Of a stretch of DNA of 64,000 bases, positions 24,814-35,413 are shown in pieces (position 1 is the first letter of the stretch; each line of letters opens with the position of its first letter). The stretch is from Zantedeschia hybrid cultivar (lineage: Eukaryota > Streptophyta > Magnoliopsida > Alismatales > Araceae): positions 27,470,379 through 27,534,378 of the forward strand of contig JARZZO010000003.1 in NCBI GenBank assembly GCA_030544215.1. The letters are read 5' to 3'. The translations under genes were made by a program, and so were the position numbers. The notes beneath the pieces were generated by a model that was given only the letters and a program-made list of their open reading frames with translations, did not search any database and had not been told where the DNA came from.

Positions 24814-25462
24814 TCTTCTCACCCACCACCTGCCACCAGGCTACGATGGTGTCAAGGTAATCCCCAAAAGGAACCAGCGATCACCCATATCTGTACTGAT
24901 AAGCTGAACGTAGAGGGGCTGCTCACCATAGGATGCCACACATTTAAACGTTCAACCCGAAGTACTAACCTCCCTTCATATATCCAACCACAAGCTGCGT
25001 GCAAACAGCGACTCATTTCAGACATATGCACATGTATGCAACCCAAAGATTAAATTAAACACCACCCCGCTCTAAATCTCTGCATGCCCACCATTACTAT
25101 AATAGAAGCTCAACTAAGGACACCCACATCCACATGAAGATTTCCCAGGAATAAATCCAGCTGCAAGCTATGCATAATGTAATATACAGGCAGGATGAAT
25201 ATACCTCGAGTGGATTCATGGTAAGACCCCTGTAGATGCACATGAAAGGTTTCCTAATTAATTCACTTCCAAGAGACACAGGCACCACATCACCATGGAC
25301 CAAGAACTAATCTTTGTAAGAGTAGATGGACAAATGTGATGTAAGAAACACCAAAGAGAAGGAGAAAAACGGGGTCTTGGATTTGAGAAGAAGCTTGGAA
25401 GATTAGCCCTTCATCAAGACTCTGATGTTCCCAAGAGGAGAATTATAAACAGAAGGCTTTGT

Positions 25463-25463
<1 letters not shown>

Positions 25464-25502
<39 letters not shown>
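25464..25502. repeat. (CT)n microsatellite
   Basis: Roughly 19-20 uninterrupted CT units. Confidence 0.95.
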
Positions 25503-25505
<3 letters not shown>

Positions 25506-25589
25506 ATCTACAAATGTACCTCATGGCTGCAGCTCATGGATGTGCAAGGGGCTTTAGCCAAATCGCCCAGTGAAGCTTGCCCCGAGCAC

Positions 25590-25850
25590 GCCCGCGCTGT
25601 TGTCCTCCTAATCGGAACAGTCCCCTCGGGGCATGACCCACTGGCCATAGCCCACGACTGGTAGCTCACTGCCATGGTCGGGTCCAACGGCCTTGAAGGT
25701 GCATCAAACCCCCATCAGCCTCAATTCATCAAGGCTGTCGTCCTCCTAATCAAAACACTCCCCTCGGGGCACGACCCGCCAGCCATAGCCCACGACTGGA
25801 AGCTCACCACCATGGTCGTGTCTATCGGCCTTGAAGGTACATCAAGTCCC
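25590..25850. repeat. Tandem duplication of about 135 bp
   Basis: Two adjacent copies share GTCCTCCTAATC, CCCCTCGGGGC, CATAGCCCACGACTGG and GGCCTTGAAGGT. The plus-strand frames give VPSGHDPLAIAHDW and LPSGHDPPAIAHDW, but there is no wider gene context, so a protein-coding role is not supported. Confidence 0.65.
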
Positions 25851-26021
25851 CTATCTCATCCCCCTCCGCAACCTACGTAACGGATGGACTCGGGGAGAGC
25901 TCCGATGGCAAGACGTACGTGCGTGCGACAGGTTCACACGTGACAGATGGGCGGAGGGAGAGCTCCAGTGGCAGGTTCGAGCGTACATGCATGCGTGCAT
26001 GTGGGTGGGCGTGCGAGCATG

Positions 26022-26043
26022 TGAGAGAGAGAGAGAGAGAGAG
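26022..26043. repeat. (GA)n microsatellite
   Basis: About 11 GA units. Confidence 0.9.
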
Positions 26044-26226
26044 GAGGGGGTAAAGTTAACCATATGTAACTTATGTTTTAACTAAGGTAAAAGTCAAAAA
26101 CGTTGACGGACGTAGATGGTAAGGATTAAAATTTAAAAATATTAACTTTATAATGTACAAATACATCAGAAACGGAGACTCATTTCAAAATACTACGCCT
26201 GTAGGGACCAACATCAAAAAAACCTT

Positions 26227-26849
26227 ATTTTTAACTGTTACTTTTTTCTCATCCTTTCATTCATTTTAGGCCCAACTTTGAGATGCCAATCCTTCCAATT
26301 TCACTCACTTTATTGGAGATAACAACTTTCCAATTGGTTATCATTCTTCGTGCCACCTATTCTTATTCTTACAAGGGTATTTTTGTTTTTCGCAGCCTAG
26401 TGAAAATAACACATACATAATCATATCATCTTTTTTGAAAGGAAGTCGGATTGCACCACTAATTTTATTAAAAACAGAAGTAATCATATCATCTAAGAAT
26501 CATTATTTAGAGTAAGGGTGTCAACGGACAGATGGACAGAGAGGCAACCCATCAGCTCCACTCCATCGCTGCAAAGAAAAAGCCCAATGCAAAAACAGGT
26601 CTAAACATGATGAACCATACCTAAGGTTTTAGATAATCAGTTGGAATTTAATTTGAGCTTGAGCTTTGACATTTTGGTAGGCTAAATTGACCAAATAAGA
26701 CCTACGATCAGGATCAAATAGGACCATGGCAAGGCAGGCTCAGACATAAAGTTCCGAAATTCAGGTCACGGCATAGGTGGCATGTAACCCTGTTCACATC
26801 CATGACACGCTAGCTTGCACAAAGGTATCTGTTGTTATCCATAGTCAAG
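26227..26849. other. Gene-free sequence
   Basis: No coding or repeat structure was recognised. Confidence 0.3.
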
Positions 26850-27256
26850 ATTAGCTCAATGTTGTCAAGGCAACCAAGGTGGTGGCCCACTGCCTTACTG
26901 CTTAGACAACAAGACTAGGTGCCTAGGCGAAGTATAATTTATATAATCTAGTATGTTTCAAGAAGTCTACTATCTACATTCTCCGCCATGTTAAATTCTA
27001 TTTTTATCAGCATACAAGGATAGCAAACTATCAATGGCATCCACAACATTCAATATATACCTATAATGTACAAAGAAAAATATAATAAATGACAAATATT
27101 AGCAAATGAATAAGGAAAAAATCCAATGAGAATTCATGAGTACCTGTCAATCACGACGGAAGATGTCAATCTAACTTAAATTTTATTATTTAAATGATCA
27201 TTGCATATAAAAAAAGAAAGTCAAATATAAACTATAGCCAAGATTCCATTCCTTCC

Positions 27257-27302
<46 letters not shown>

Positions 27303-27575
27303 CTTGCTATACACTAGCAGAAGAATCTCACAGAAAGTAGGAACCGAGTGGGAAGTTTGAACGCCACCCATCAACTTTTTTATAATAACTAAAACGAACC
27401 TTAAAAAGGTGGGCCGTTTCCGAAACAAAGCGGACTGGGTGGGTCTTAGGCAGGCTGGGTGCCCCTAAGCAGCCCAAGCGATTGCCTTAATGGTCTGCTT
27501 GCCTAGACACCAGGTCGCCTTGGGCAACATGTACACCTTGTCACCTAGGCATCACCTAGGTGACACCTTGAAAAA
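26850..27575. repeat. Dispersed repeat with CCTAGGTG-type ends
   Basis: The left end has TTGTCAAGGCAACCAAGGTGG and TAGGTGCCTAGGCG. The right end has GTCGCCTTGGGCAACATG, GTCACCTAGG/CCTAGGTGAC and CACCTTGAAAAAAACGG. The inverted likeness of the ends and the CCTAGGCG words suggest a non-autonomous DNA transposon. It contains a (GA)n run of about 20 units at 27260-27299. Confidence 0.4.
27260..27299. repeat. (GA)n microsatellite
   Basis: About 20 uninterrupted GA/AG units. Confidence 0.95.
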
Positions 27576-27711
27576 AACGGTTTAACGCAGATTTACCACC
27601 TTGATCTGCAACCAAGATATCAAAAAATGGGATGCACCGTCACTCTTATTTTAACATAAATAGAGACAGCAAATCCGCGCGGCAAGTGGCTATCTTCAGG
27701 ATGCCCCCTTC

Positions 27712-28564
27712 CTAACAAGGATCCATGAGCAGAACAAAGGGCTCCTGGATGGACCGTTTCCTCGCCACATTCCCCCACTCTTTGCCAGATACACCTGCCA
27801 AGCTTCTATGCCAAGAATTCATGAAAGATGGAAATGAAGCACAAATTTTTCTACATAAATGCACTGTTCGTGGTTTCCCTACATGCAAATGATCTTGTGA
27901 AGAACATCCACATGTAAAACATACATTCATAAGTGGCCCAATGACATGCCATTGGTTAAGTAGGCAGCCAGCCATAAAATGGTCTTCATCCTCAGCCACT
28001 CTGCACAGGGCACAGCCAATATAATGTGCATTACGCCATTTCTTTTCGCCCTTTTAGTAGTGGCTCTTCTAGCATACATCAGCCACATAAAAGCTTTGAT
28101 CTTGAGAGGAGACTTGACTTTTCAAAATTCTTTCACATTCTAATACTTTGAACAGTCCTCTTGTCTCCACTGTATAGAGTTTTTTATTGTAAATACTCAC
28201 TCTCTCTAAGGTGATTGTGACTGATGAAATAACCTCCAAGAGTTGAACAAACTTATCTATTTTCTCATGCTTTAGGTATCATCTCATAAGAAGGTAACAA
28301 TTACCTTGCCTCCTACAACTTCAAAAACAATCTTTGACAACGTGCCACTTATTTCATCCTGTCCTTTCAAAAGAGTGTAGAAGATACTTTACCAACTTTG
28401 GTTCTTATGCCTCTCTGCACCCAACTGTCAATATATCTCTGAAATATGCAAAACTTCACTCTGATAATGGACCTGAAAAACTAAGAAGATTTGTTTTCCT
28501 ATAGCTTTTGTGCTTCATGATTCTTTTAGAGAGAGTTTTCAGCTGCAGACTTCCCACAGATAGA
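27712..28564 (-). pseudogene. LINE remnant: reverse-transcriptase zinc-binding tail
   Basis: On the minus strand KAFMWLMYARRATTK is followed, after a frameshift, by CALCRVAEDEDHFMAGC (about 28110-27950). This is the C-terminal zinc-binding domain (zf-RVT) that follows RT in plant LINEs, usually K.FLW...T...C.LC..EDEDH...C. Upstream sequence to 28564 is coding-like with stops (LYTVETRGLFKVLE). The last open part ends at 27712. Element I was inserted at its upstream edge, and any remainder beyond 31804 is too decayed to recognise. Confidence 0.6.
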
Positions 28565-28569
28565 CCTCA

Positions 28570-29002
28570 TGATGCGGGACAAGCATGGGGGACCTCGGAT
28601 GAATGGCTCGAAGGCCAGGGGAAGAAGAAGAACGAGCGCAAAGAGAGGACGAACAGGGAAGGAAGACAGGGGGGATGGAGAAGAGGCACAGGGGCTTCAC
28701 ACCCCAAAGAACACACACAGGCCCTTCACGGGTCCATTCCACACCCAAAACGTACCAGGCGGCTACTCATTCTTTTCTTCAATCATTAGCATCCAATGCC
28801 CTCCTTTTTTGAGAGACGCTACAATATATAAGGTCCCCTTAGGGTAGCCCTAGGTACCATAAAACCCAAAATACCCTTGTCCAAAATAAAGAGACTTAAA
28901 ATAGACCTACATCTAAAAATACATCAATTGGGCCTCTAATGGGCCAAACAAAATAAATATTGGGCCATGAGCTTTGTTTCAACAGTCTCTGGATTCCCAT
29001 CA
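28570..29002 (-). repeat. 3' LTR of element I
   Basis: A 433-bp LTR. Its sense strand begins TGATGGGAATCCAGAG. Confidence 0.88.
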
Positions 29003-29760
29003 TTCTCTCCTAGTTCGAGAAAATTCGTCTTGAATTTTAAAATGCGCAAGTATCAAAGTGTGGATAGCTGGATTGACTATGAGGAACTTCACGCAGATGG
29101 TCATATCAAGAACCTCAAACTGGTCCGCTGCATGCAAATCACAAAAAGTCTGCCATACCAGATCAATAAAATCAATTCCTGATTCCACAACAAGCAGAAG
29201 ATCTGAACTCGCTGGAGAACTGAGGTCATGACCACTACTGCATAATAAGTCAGCATCAGACACAAGAATATCTAGCATGTGCAAAACCCAGAATCAACGA
29301 ATAGATTGTGATGCCATGAATCCATAACCGATAACTCAGTAGCAACTGTCAACAATGGTCTGTCTTCAAATACATCATCGGATATCAAACAAACTCCAAA
29401 CTCACTAAACAAGTCAACATCTGAGGCATGCTTAACTATTGATGCAGCACATGCATGGGTTGTTGGCTCCATCTTGGCCACTTTTTGCTCCAGAGGTGTC
29501 GATGTAGATCTAGCAGAAACATAAGCTTTAAGGAGAAAATTATCCTTCAAGTGTGGCGGCCGCTGAATGCACTGAGATTTCTCCGAATTCATGGTGGCAT
29601 GCCGCTCTTGTGGTTACTCAGACCCTACAATGATGGACAAGCCTCCTGAGAGAAAGATCTCAGCCCAAGCTCCATCAAAGTACATAAAATCTGTGGAGTA
29701 AGTGTGCTCTTGACATTTCACATGAAACTCAACAAAAATATGATCATCCTCAACAGTAAT
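29003..29760 (-). pseudogene. Coding-like region of element I, function unknown
   Basis: The minus strand reads as protein-like sequence over about 250 codons with few stops. It includes HIFVEFHVKCQEHTYSTDFMY and FDGAWAEIF (about 29740-29660), then 29592-29272 (PPHLKDNFLLKAYVSARS, FEDRPLLTVATELSVMD) and 29284-29000 (SGIDFIDLVWQTFCDLHA, QDEFSRTRRE). A single stop at about 29275 divides the last two. The sequence runs into the polypurine tract. I do not recognise the family. It could be the worn end of an element-specific protein or captured host sequence. Confidence 0.35.
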
Positions 29761-31347
29761 TTCACCGGTTTAAGATAATAGATCCACAATTCCTTAGGAG
29801 ATATAATTACCACATCGGAGCAAATCAAATCTCAAAACAACAACCTTCTCATTTGGCAATCAAACTAGAGTGTGAAAAGAAGGGGAGAGCATGATACCAG
29901 ATTTCAAGTTGTACTGTCCAGCTAGTGAGTGGAGCACTAAATAGGGTCAGCCATGTTGTAAGGAATATGCTGATGCAATCGGCTCGCAAAACAAAGCCCA
30001 AATAGGTGACCTCGAAATGCGTACAGTGATGGCACGCAAAACGGAACACGAAGGGACCCTCATGTGACCGACACGGCCTTCGGAGTTGGACACGCAAACC
30101 AAGATATTGTCACAGCTGTCGCACACTAAAACTGTGTTAGCCTCGCTGAGACGAGACCAACGCCATTGACGGCTCTCGAATCAGGATCTAGAAGACCTCG
30201 AACAGCGAGCACAGGCGCCCTCGTAAAGCGTGTAAGTATGGCACGCAAAACGAGGCATTGCTATCGGACGGAACATACAGCGAGATCGGCCTCGCCGATA
30301 CGATTCTAATGGCGCAAGCAGCGCGCAAATCGGAGCCCGAATGACTTCTCGACAATGGCGGTGTGATAGAGACTTTTAGTGCACCTCCTGTGCGCACTGT
30401 AGCAATGAGGGCTGCCTTGAACCGGACTTCAGGGAACCGGCCAGAGTGAACCGGTGCGTTTAGTTAACGGATCCCCCCTTTGGGGTTCAGATCCGGGCGA
30501 CCTTAAAGGAGCAGATCCGATAATGGACCCGGGGTCCTTAAGTAACTGGGTACTCGGGATCCAAACCCGTTCGCTTCGAACTCGACGACCCGATACTTGG
30601 GTCTTCTTCTCCAATCCCCCTCCAAACCCTAACAGGGGATAGAGAGAGGGAGATAGCACAAGGGAGAGGGCAATGGCGGCAGATTTGGTGGGGCCGGCGA
30701 GCACAGCGGCGACGACGGTGGGGAGAGGCAGCCACGTCGACGGCGCCGGCGACGCTGGCTGGCGAAGGCAGCTGCGGAGGAAGGCTGTGGGGCAGCATCG
30801 GGGCGGTGGCTCTGGGGGAGCCAGGCAATGGCGACGCGACCCCAGGTGAGTCACCACCCCCCCTCTCCCTCTTCTTCTTCTTCTTCTATCTTCTCTAGTG
30901 GCCGAAGAAACTGAGAAAGAGGGAGAGAGAGGGAACAGAGAAAAGGGAGGACATCTCTTTCTTGTGCTGTTGCAGATGGCGATGTTGATGTTGATGTTGA
31001 TGGAGAAGAGATCCAACTAACCTCCACCCTGCTGTAGCTTTGTCTTTTTGTTGCTGGACAGACAGGTTTGATGGGGAAGGAATTGGAGATGGAGATAAGG
31101 AAGAGGGACGGACGGGGCATGTGTTCTTGACAGAAGGAGGAGAGTGTCTAAGCAAGGGAAAAGGGAGGGTGATGGTGGTGCAAGGTGGGATAAGGGGCTT
31201 CTCACCCCAGGTGCATCTCACCCTTCTCCTTCTCGGAGATCTCCTTCTCAGAGGGGACACTCGCACAACTTAGAAATTGTAAACTCAAAAGAAATTTCTT
31301 CTTCCTCTCAGGAACGTTGGGTCATGAGAATGACCCAAAAAAATCTT
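29761..31347 (-). other. Non-coding interior and leader of element I, with GC-rich block
   Basis: 30440-30890 is GC-rich (many CGGCG words) in an otherwise mixed context, about 500-900 bases from the primer site on the sense strand. Long open frames across it occur on both strands and look compositional. No conserved hairpin-array loop like those of A, C, D or E was found. Confidence 0.5.
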
Positions 31348-31359
31348 GCTCTGATACCA
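31348..31359 (-). other. Primer-binding site of element I (initiator Met tRNA)
   Basis: On the minus strand TGGTATCAGAGC is a perfect match to the standard plant copia primer site, four bases after the 5' LTR. Confidence 0.88.
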
Positions 31360-31363
31360 TATC

Positions 31364-31798
31364 TGATGCGGGACAAGCATGGGGGACCTCGGATGAATGG
31401 CTCGGAGGCCAGGGGAAGAAGAAGAACAAGGGCAAGGAGAGGACGAACAGGGAAGGAAGACAGGGGGAATGGAAAAGAGGCACAGAGGCTTCACACCCCA
31501 AACAACACACACAGGCCCTTCACGGGTCCATTTCCACACCCAAAACGCACCAGGCGGCTACTCATTCTTTTCTTCAATCATTAGCATTCAATGCCCGCCT
31601 TTTTTGGGAGAGGCTACAATATATAGGGTCCCCTTAGGGTAGCCCTAGGTACCATAAAGCCCAAAATAACCCTTGTCCAAAATAAAGAGACAAAAAACAT
31701 ACATACATCTAAAAATACATCAATTGGGCCTCTAATGGGCCAAACAAAATAAACATTGGGCCCTAAGCTTTGTTTCAGCAGTCCCTGGATTTCCATCA
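31364..31798 (-). repeat. 5' LTR of element I
   Basis: A 435-bp copy of the LTR at 28570-29002. Confidence 0.88.
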
Positions 31799-33599
31799 CC
31801 TCACCTGAACTATTGAAACTTTTCATACTCTGATCTCATGCACATCCCATTCTCTAGTCCATCAATTGTCTGCTCATTACGGAAAGAACACCATTATTTA
31901 TTATCTATAAGTAAACAATAAATGTTCGACTCTCTTCAAATTGTAAAATTGAGGCATCATTTGAGTTTCTGAGCAAGTCAGGATAGCAACTTAACATTAG
32001 GCTCAGCTTCCTCCATTTTCTGGGATGAAAGCAACTTGAAAAACAGATAATGCAATCTCAATCCTTGTGTTATCATTGTTTTGAATTGTTAATATAATGA
32101 TCTGGCTTTCACTCTACTGATGTATAACATTCCTGGCACATGCCTCCTAGTTGCTCTTTGTCATGGTTTGTCACACTTTACAGCTTCTACAGACCTCTTC
32201 CTTAAAACTGTAATGACAATTTTGGCATGACTCTCAATGTTAAAGATTTGGGGTTGCCACAGTTCACTCCAACCACACATGACTATGGCAAAAAGTTGAT
32301 TAAAAATCTAATAACATGAATCTAGATGGAACAATCTGAATGTATTACACCTCCGACTGAGTTACCCTCCAATGAAGTTGCTGGTGAAAATCTATTATCA
32401 AAAATATTCTATACTCGTAGCTGTTTTTGGTGAAAATGTTCTCTCTAAACTTGTCATTACACATTCTCTCTGAAAGTGATCATTGCACATTAGATACACA
32501 CCATAAATGCCATAGCAAGCACCAACCAACAAATACACCGAGTTCTCTGTCCCAAGTCCTCTAGCATGGATCTCATTTAAATCCCTGAATCTTCACGTAT
32601 TCCCATTTTACAATGGGACATCAGTCCCAAAAATTTTTAATAATTACCTCAGTGCACTAACAAATAAAATAAAAAAGAATGCTTTTATGTACAAGTAGTA
32701 ATAAGTTATACTGCTTGCAAACAAATTCAAGTTGGTTAACAATTGCTGCTCTTAATACTTGCACCTGAAAAACAAAAGTAATCATATTCATGCCAAAGGT
32801 TTTCATTTTCAAGTTGATAGTTAAAAAATGACTGTTTAAATAAATTTCATCTGCTTAAGAATAGGAAGGAGAATGACATTTTCTACTGAATCAGCAGCAT
32901 TATTCCTAAAATCAATTACACACTCTCTAAAGTTGTAGAAAGTGGCCAACTACAATTATAACATACATAGCAAACACTTTTTTTTGGTAACACTGCCAGC
33001 AATGAGTACTTGCTGCTTAGCACCTCCATCAAAACAGAGTATTGTTTGAACATGAGAACTGAGTATGAAAGCTAGGTAATGTCAAATGCAGCATGCAGAA
33101 GTAGCAATGGAACTTGCAAAGGTTGGTTTGGTGATCAGTGTAAGGTCCATGGTCCAAATCAACTATGAGACACCTGAGCATTTGCACATAGATACTAAAT
33201 AGTAAATGTTGGTATCTTTAAACATTCATTGATTGGTCTTTTCCTACTAATGAAAATAGAAAATTAAATGCTACAAATAAGCTGTACCTTTCATTTTGTG
33301 GACTTAATCTAGCTTAATTGGCTTAGTAGTCAACCGGAACTCGGTGCAATTTCATCAAAAGAAAGGAGGGAATGGCTCTACACCAGACAAATATTGGGTA
33401 GCCATCATATTGTTATCAAATTTATTTAGAATGCTCACTGTGAAAAGTCGCAATTGGCAGTGAGTTTGAAGGCAGAATCTGCAAAAAAGCTCAGTAGAGA
33501 AAAGTCAGAGACAATAGAAATAGTAATATATACTAAAAGATCCCTGTCCTTTCCATTTATCCCCAAGAAATTCTGATGAGTAGGAAATTTGAGCCAGGA

Positions 33600-33730
33600 C
33601 TTATGTCTTTTTGCAGACTGATGGGTAGACAGTAGACTAGACTTTTAGGCCACAGCTGGCACATCCTTATATGGCTTGCAGGCTGATGGGTAACCTTTTA
33701 GGTTACAGCAGGCATATCCTCATATAGCCT
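33600..33730. repeat. Local tandem duplication of about 60 bp
   Basis: Two adjacent copies share GCAG(A)CTGATGGGTA, CTTTTAGG-CACAGC-GGC and ATCCT-ATAT-GC. Confidence 0.6.
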
Positions 33731-34039
33731 TCAGTAAAAATATTAATCATGCTGTCCACCACATTAAACACCACTAGCTACAAAGATTCAGCACATCATC
33801 AGCAGAAGCAAAGGCAACATTAAGAGATGAGAACAAGCATGAATGGTAAACAAACTACCCAAAAATTACTCAAAAATTTCAAACATACGAATAAAAGACC
33901 AAAACTGCATTCCATAACATAAAGTTCTGGTGAACAGGACCATGTAGTAAAAGGATAAAAGAGAGCAAGGTGAACAGGTGGTTCTCTATAACACAAATGC
34001 AGGTGAACTTCTAGGCGTTTGAGTTAACATTTTCCTCAA

Positions 34040-34245
34040 GAAGTTTTCAAAAGTCCCTTCAGCATTTTAGCATTAAACACAAAAAATCCACAGGGAGTAC
34101 TTCAAATATTGTTAACATTTCTAAAGCATAGTAAAAATATCTGAGTCTTGAAAAGGTGCTTTTAGCATATTAGCGTTTAGCACAAAAATCCACAGGGACT
34201 GTTTCAAATATTGTAAACATTTCTAAAACATAGAAAGAAAATCTA
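34040..34245. repeat. Local tandem duplication of about 110 bp
   Basis: Two copies share TTTTAGCAT, ATCCACAGGGA, TTCAAATATTGT and AACATTTCTAAA-CATAG, with about 25 bases between them. Confidence 0.65.
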
Positions 34246-35101
34246 ACATCATGTGAACAAACCAAGTCATAGAATAACAAGCTAGGGAACACACAAGTAT
34301 GTTACAAGCAACAAATTTAATAGTCAGTACAAACTTTTCAGAGGGAAATGATTATTTTGCCAAGTTTTCAGTGGGAAACTATCATCTTGTAAACTTGACA
34401 TAAAAAATCACAAATTCAAGATGGCTAAAATATATGTTATGTGTTCCTTCCTAAATAATTAGGCAAATGAAATTTTACTGTTTTCTTTTGAAACAAAGAA
34501 ATGAAACAATTTATTTGAGAAAAAAGTGAATCACTTATTCAAGCATTTAAAATGGATATCAATCACTTGAATAAGAAAATGGAACAAAGCTTTCAACATT
34601 CATATGATGCTTATTTTCAGGCCCATGGACACCTAAGTGAAAAGGCAAGCTGAAAGCTCATCAGCGCACTTCACCTCATTGCTTCGATGAGCAAGTTGCT
34701 CACCTTTGAAAACATATGAATCTTTGGCGTTCACTGACAATGGAAATGAATATGTTTATCTTAGTCAATCTTGCAGCAGGCTTAGGATCCATTCATGATT
34801 ACAAGGAATTTTAGCAAGCAGCACAGGTGGAAGTTAACCAGATGCACCACACTAGCAACATCTCAGTCAATGGGTTCGGGAAATCACCCTACTAAATAAA
34901 AGGATTGCATTAAGCAGTTGCATGTCAACGATGTGGCTCATGTAATAATTGGACAACATATATTCCATAAGACAAACGACAAATTATATTTCTACATAGG
35001 AAGTGATCACCAAAAATTAAGCATATGATGCAATGTGGGAAACAAAAAACATATATACACAGTTAATAATTGGAGCTTGCATGTAAAGATGAAAGGCAGA
35101 G

Positions 35102-35107
35102 TTTATT
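35102..35107 (-). terminator. Possible polyadenylation signal of the RING gene
   Basis: AATAAA on the minus strand, about 310 bases after the stop codon. Plant poly(A) signals are loose, so this is only a candidate. Confidence 0.25.
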
Positions 35108-35413
35108 AAACTTGGACTTGTTTTAATATGTGTACGTTTATATATATTCACACATATAATGTTCTCCACAAGAAAGATATGCACCTCATACAAATATACC
35201 TGTCAACCCAATGACAACCAATTTCCTACAACTGCTCTAGAGAAAGTCAAACATTAAGCTCATATTCACATTCTGTTTTGGTCCGAAGAAGAGGGAAAAA
35301 GAGACCATCCACTATTACGAGAGCAAGTGAAATGGAATATAGAACTGCTTGATGTCTAATATAGGTAAAAACAAGTGAAGAGTAAGAGAGAGAAAAAAGG
35401 CCCCTCTCCCTCC

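Larger units (their letters stand above)
24335..26226. mobile_element. Probable non-autonomous Mutator-like element
   Basis: The outer 55-60 bases are inverted copies. The left end reads AAGGTTTTTTGGACAACG, then GATCCCTCTAAATATAATG, then AAAATAAGTCCCTA. The reverse complement of the right end reads AAGGTTTTTTTGATGTTGG, TCCCTACAGGCG and TTTTGAAATGAGTCTC. No transposase is present. The interior holds microsatellites and two local duplications. Long imperfect terminal repeats and unrelated filler suggest a MULE; a 9-bp target duplication could not be made out. Confidence 0.5.
28570..31798 (-). mobile_element. Element I: small LTR retrotransposon without recognisable pol
   Basis: Direct repeats of 433 and 435 bp (28570-29002 and 31364-31798) begin TGATGCGGGACAAG and end TTCC(C)ATCA. 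The 5-bp target duplication cctca lies at 28565-28569 and 31799-31803. On the minus strand a perfect tRNA-Met primer site precedes the interior, and AGGAGAGAA next to the 3' LTR is a polypurine tract. The 2.36-kb interior has no gag, protease, integrase or RT motif. By hand count the LTRs differ at about 6%. It must have moved with enzymes from another element. Confidence 0.88.
31804..35413. other. Gene-free stretch downstream of the RING gene
   Basis: This is 3.6 kb without a convincing frame or known repeat. Its right end must contain the 3' untranslated region of the RING gene (minus strand). Two local duplications are listed separately. Unlike most of the window it shows no retroelement signature. 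Confidence 0.4.

Noticed and set aside
25461..25880. Gene encoding repeated PSGHDP-AIAHDW motifs
   Set aside because: Two copies of a short tandem duplication with stops between them, and no splice sites or neighbouring exons were recognised.
30429..31016. 195-residue minus-strand frame in element I
   Set aside because: Low-complexity GC-rich sequence with overlapping frames on both strands and no domain.
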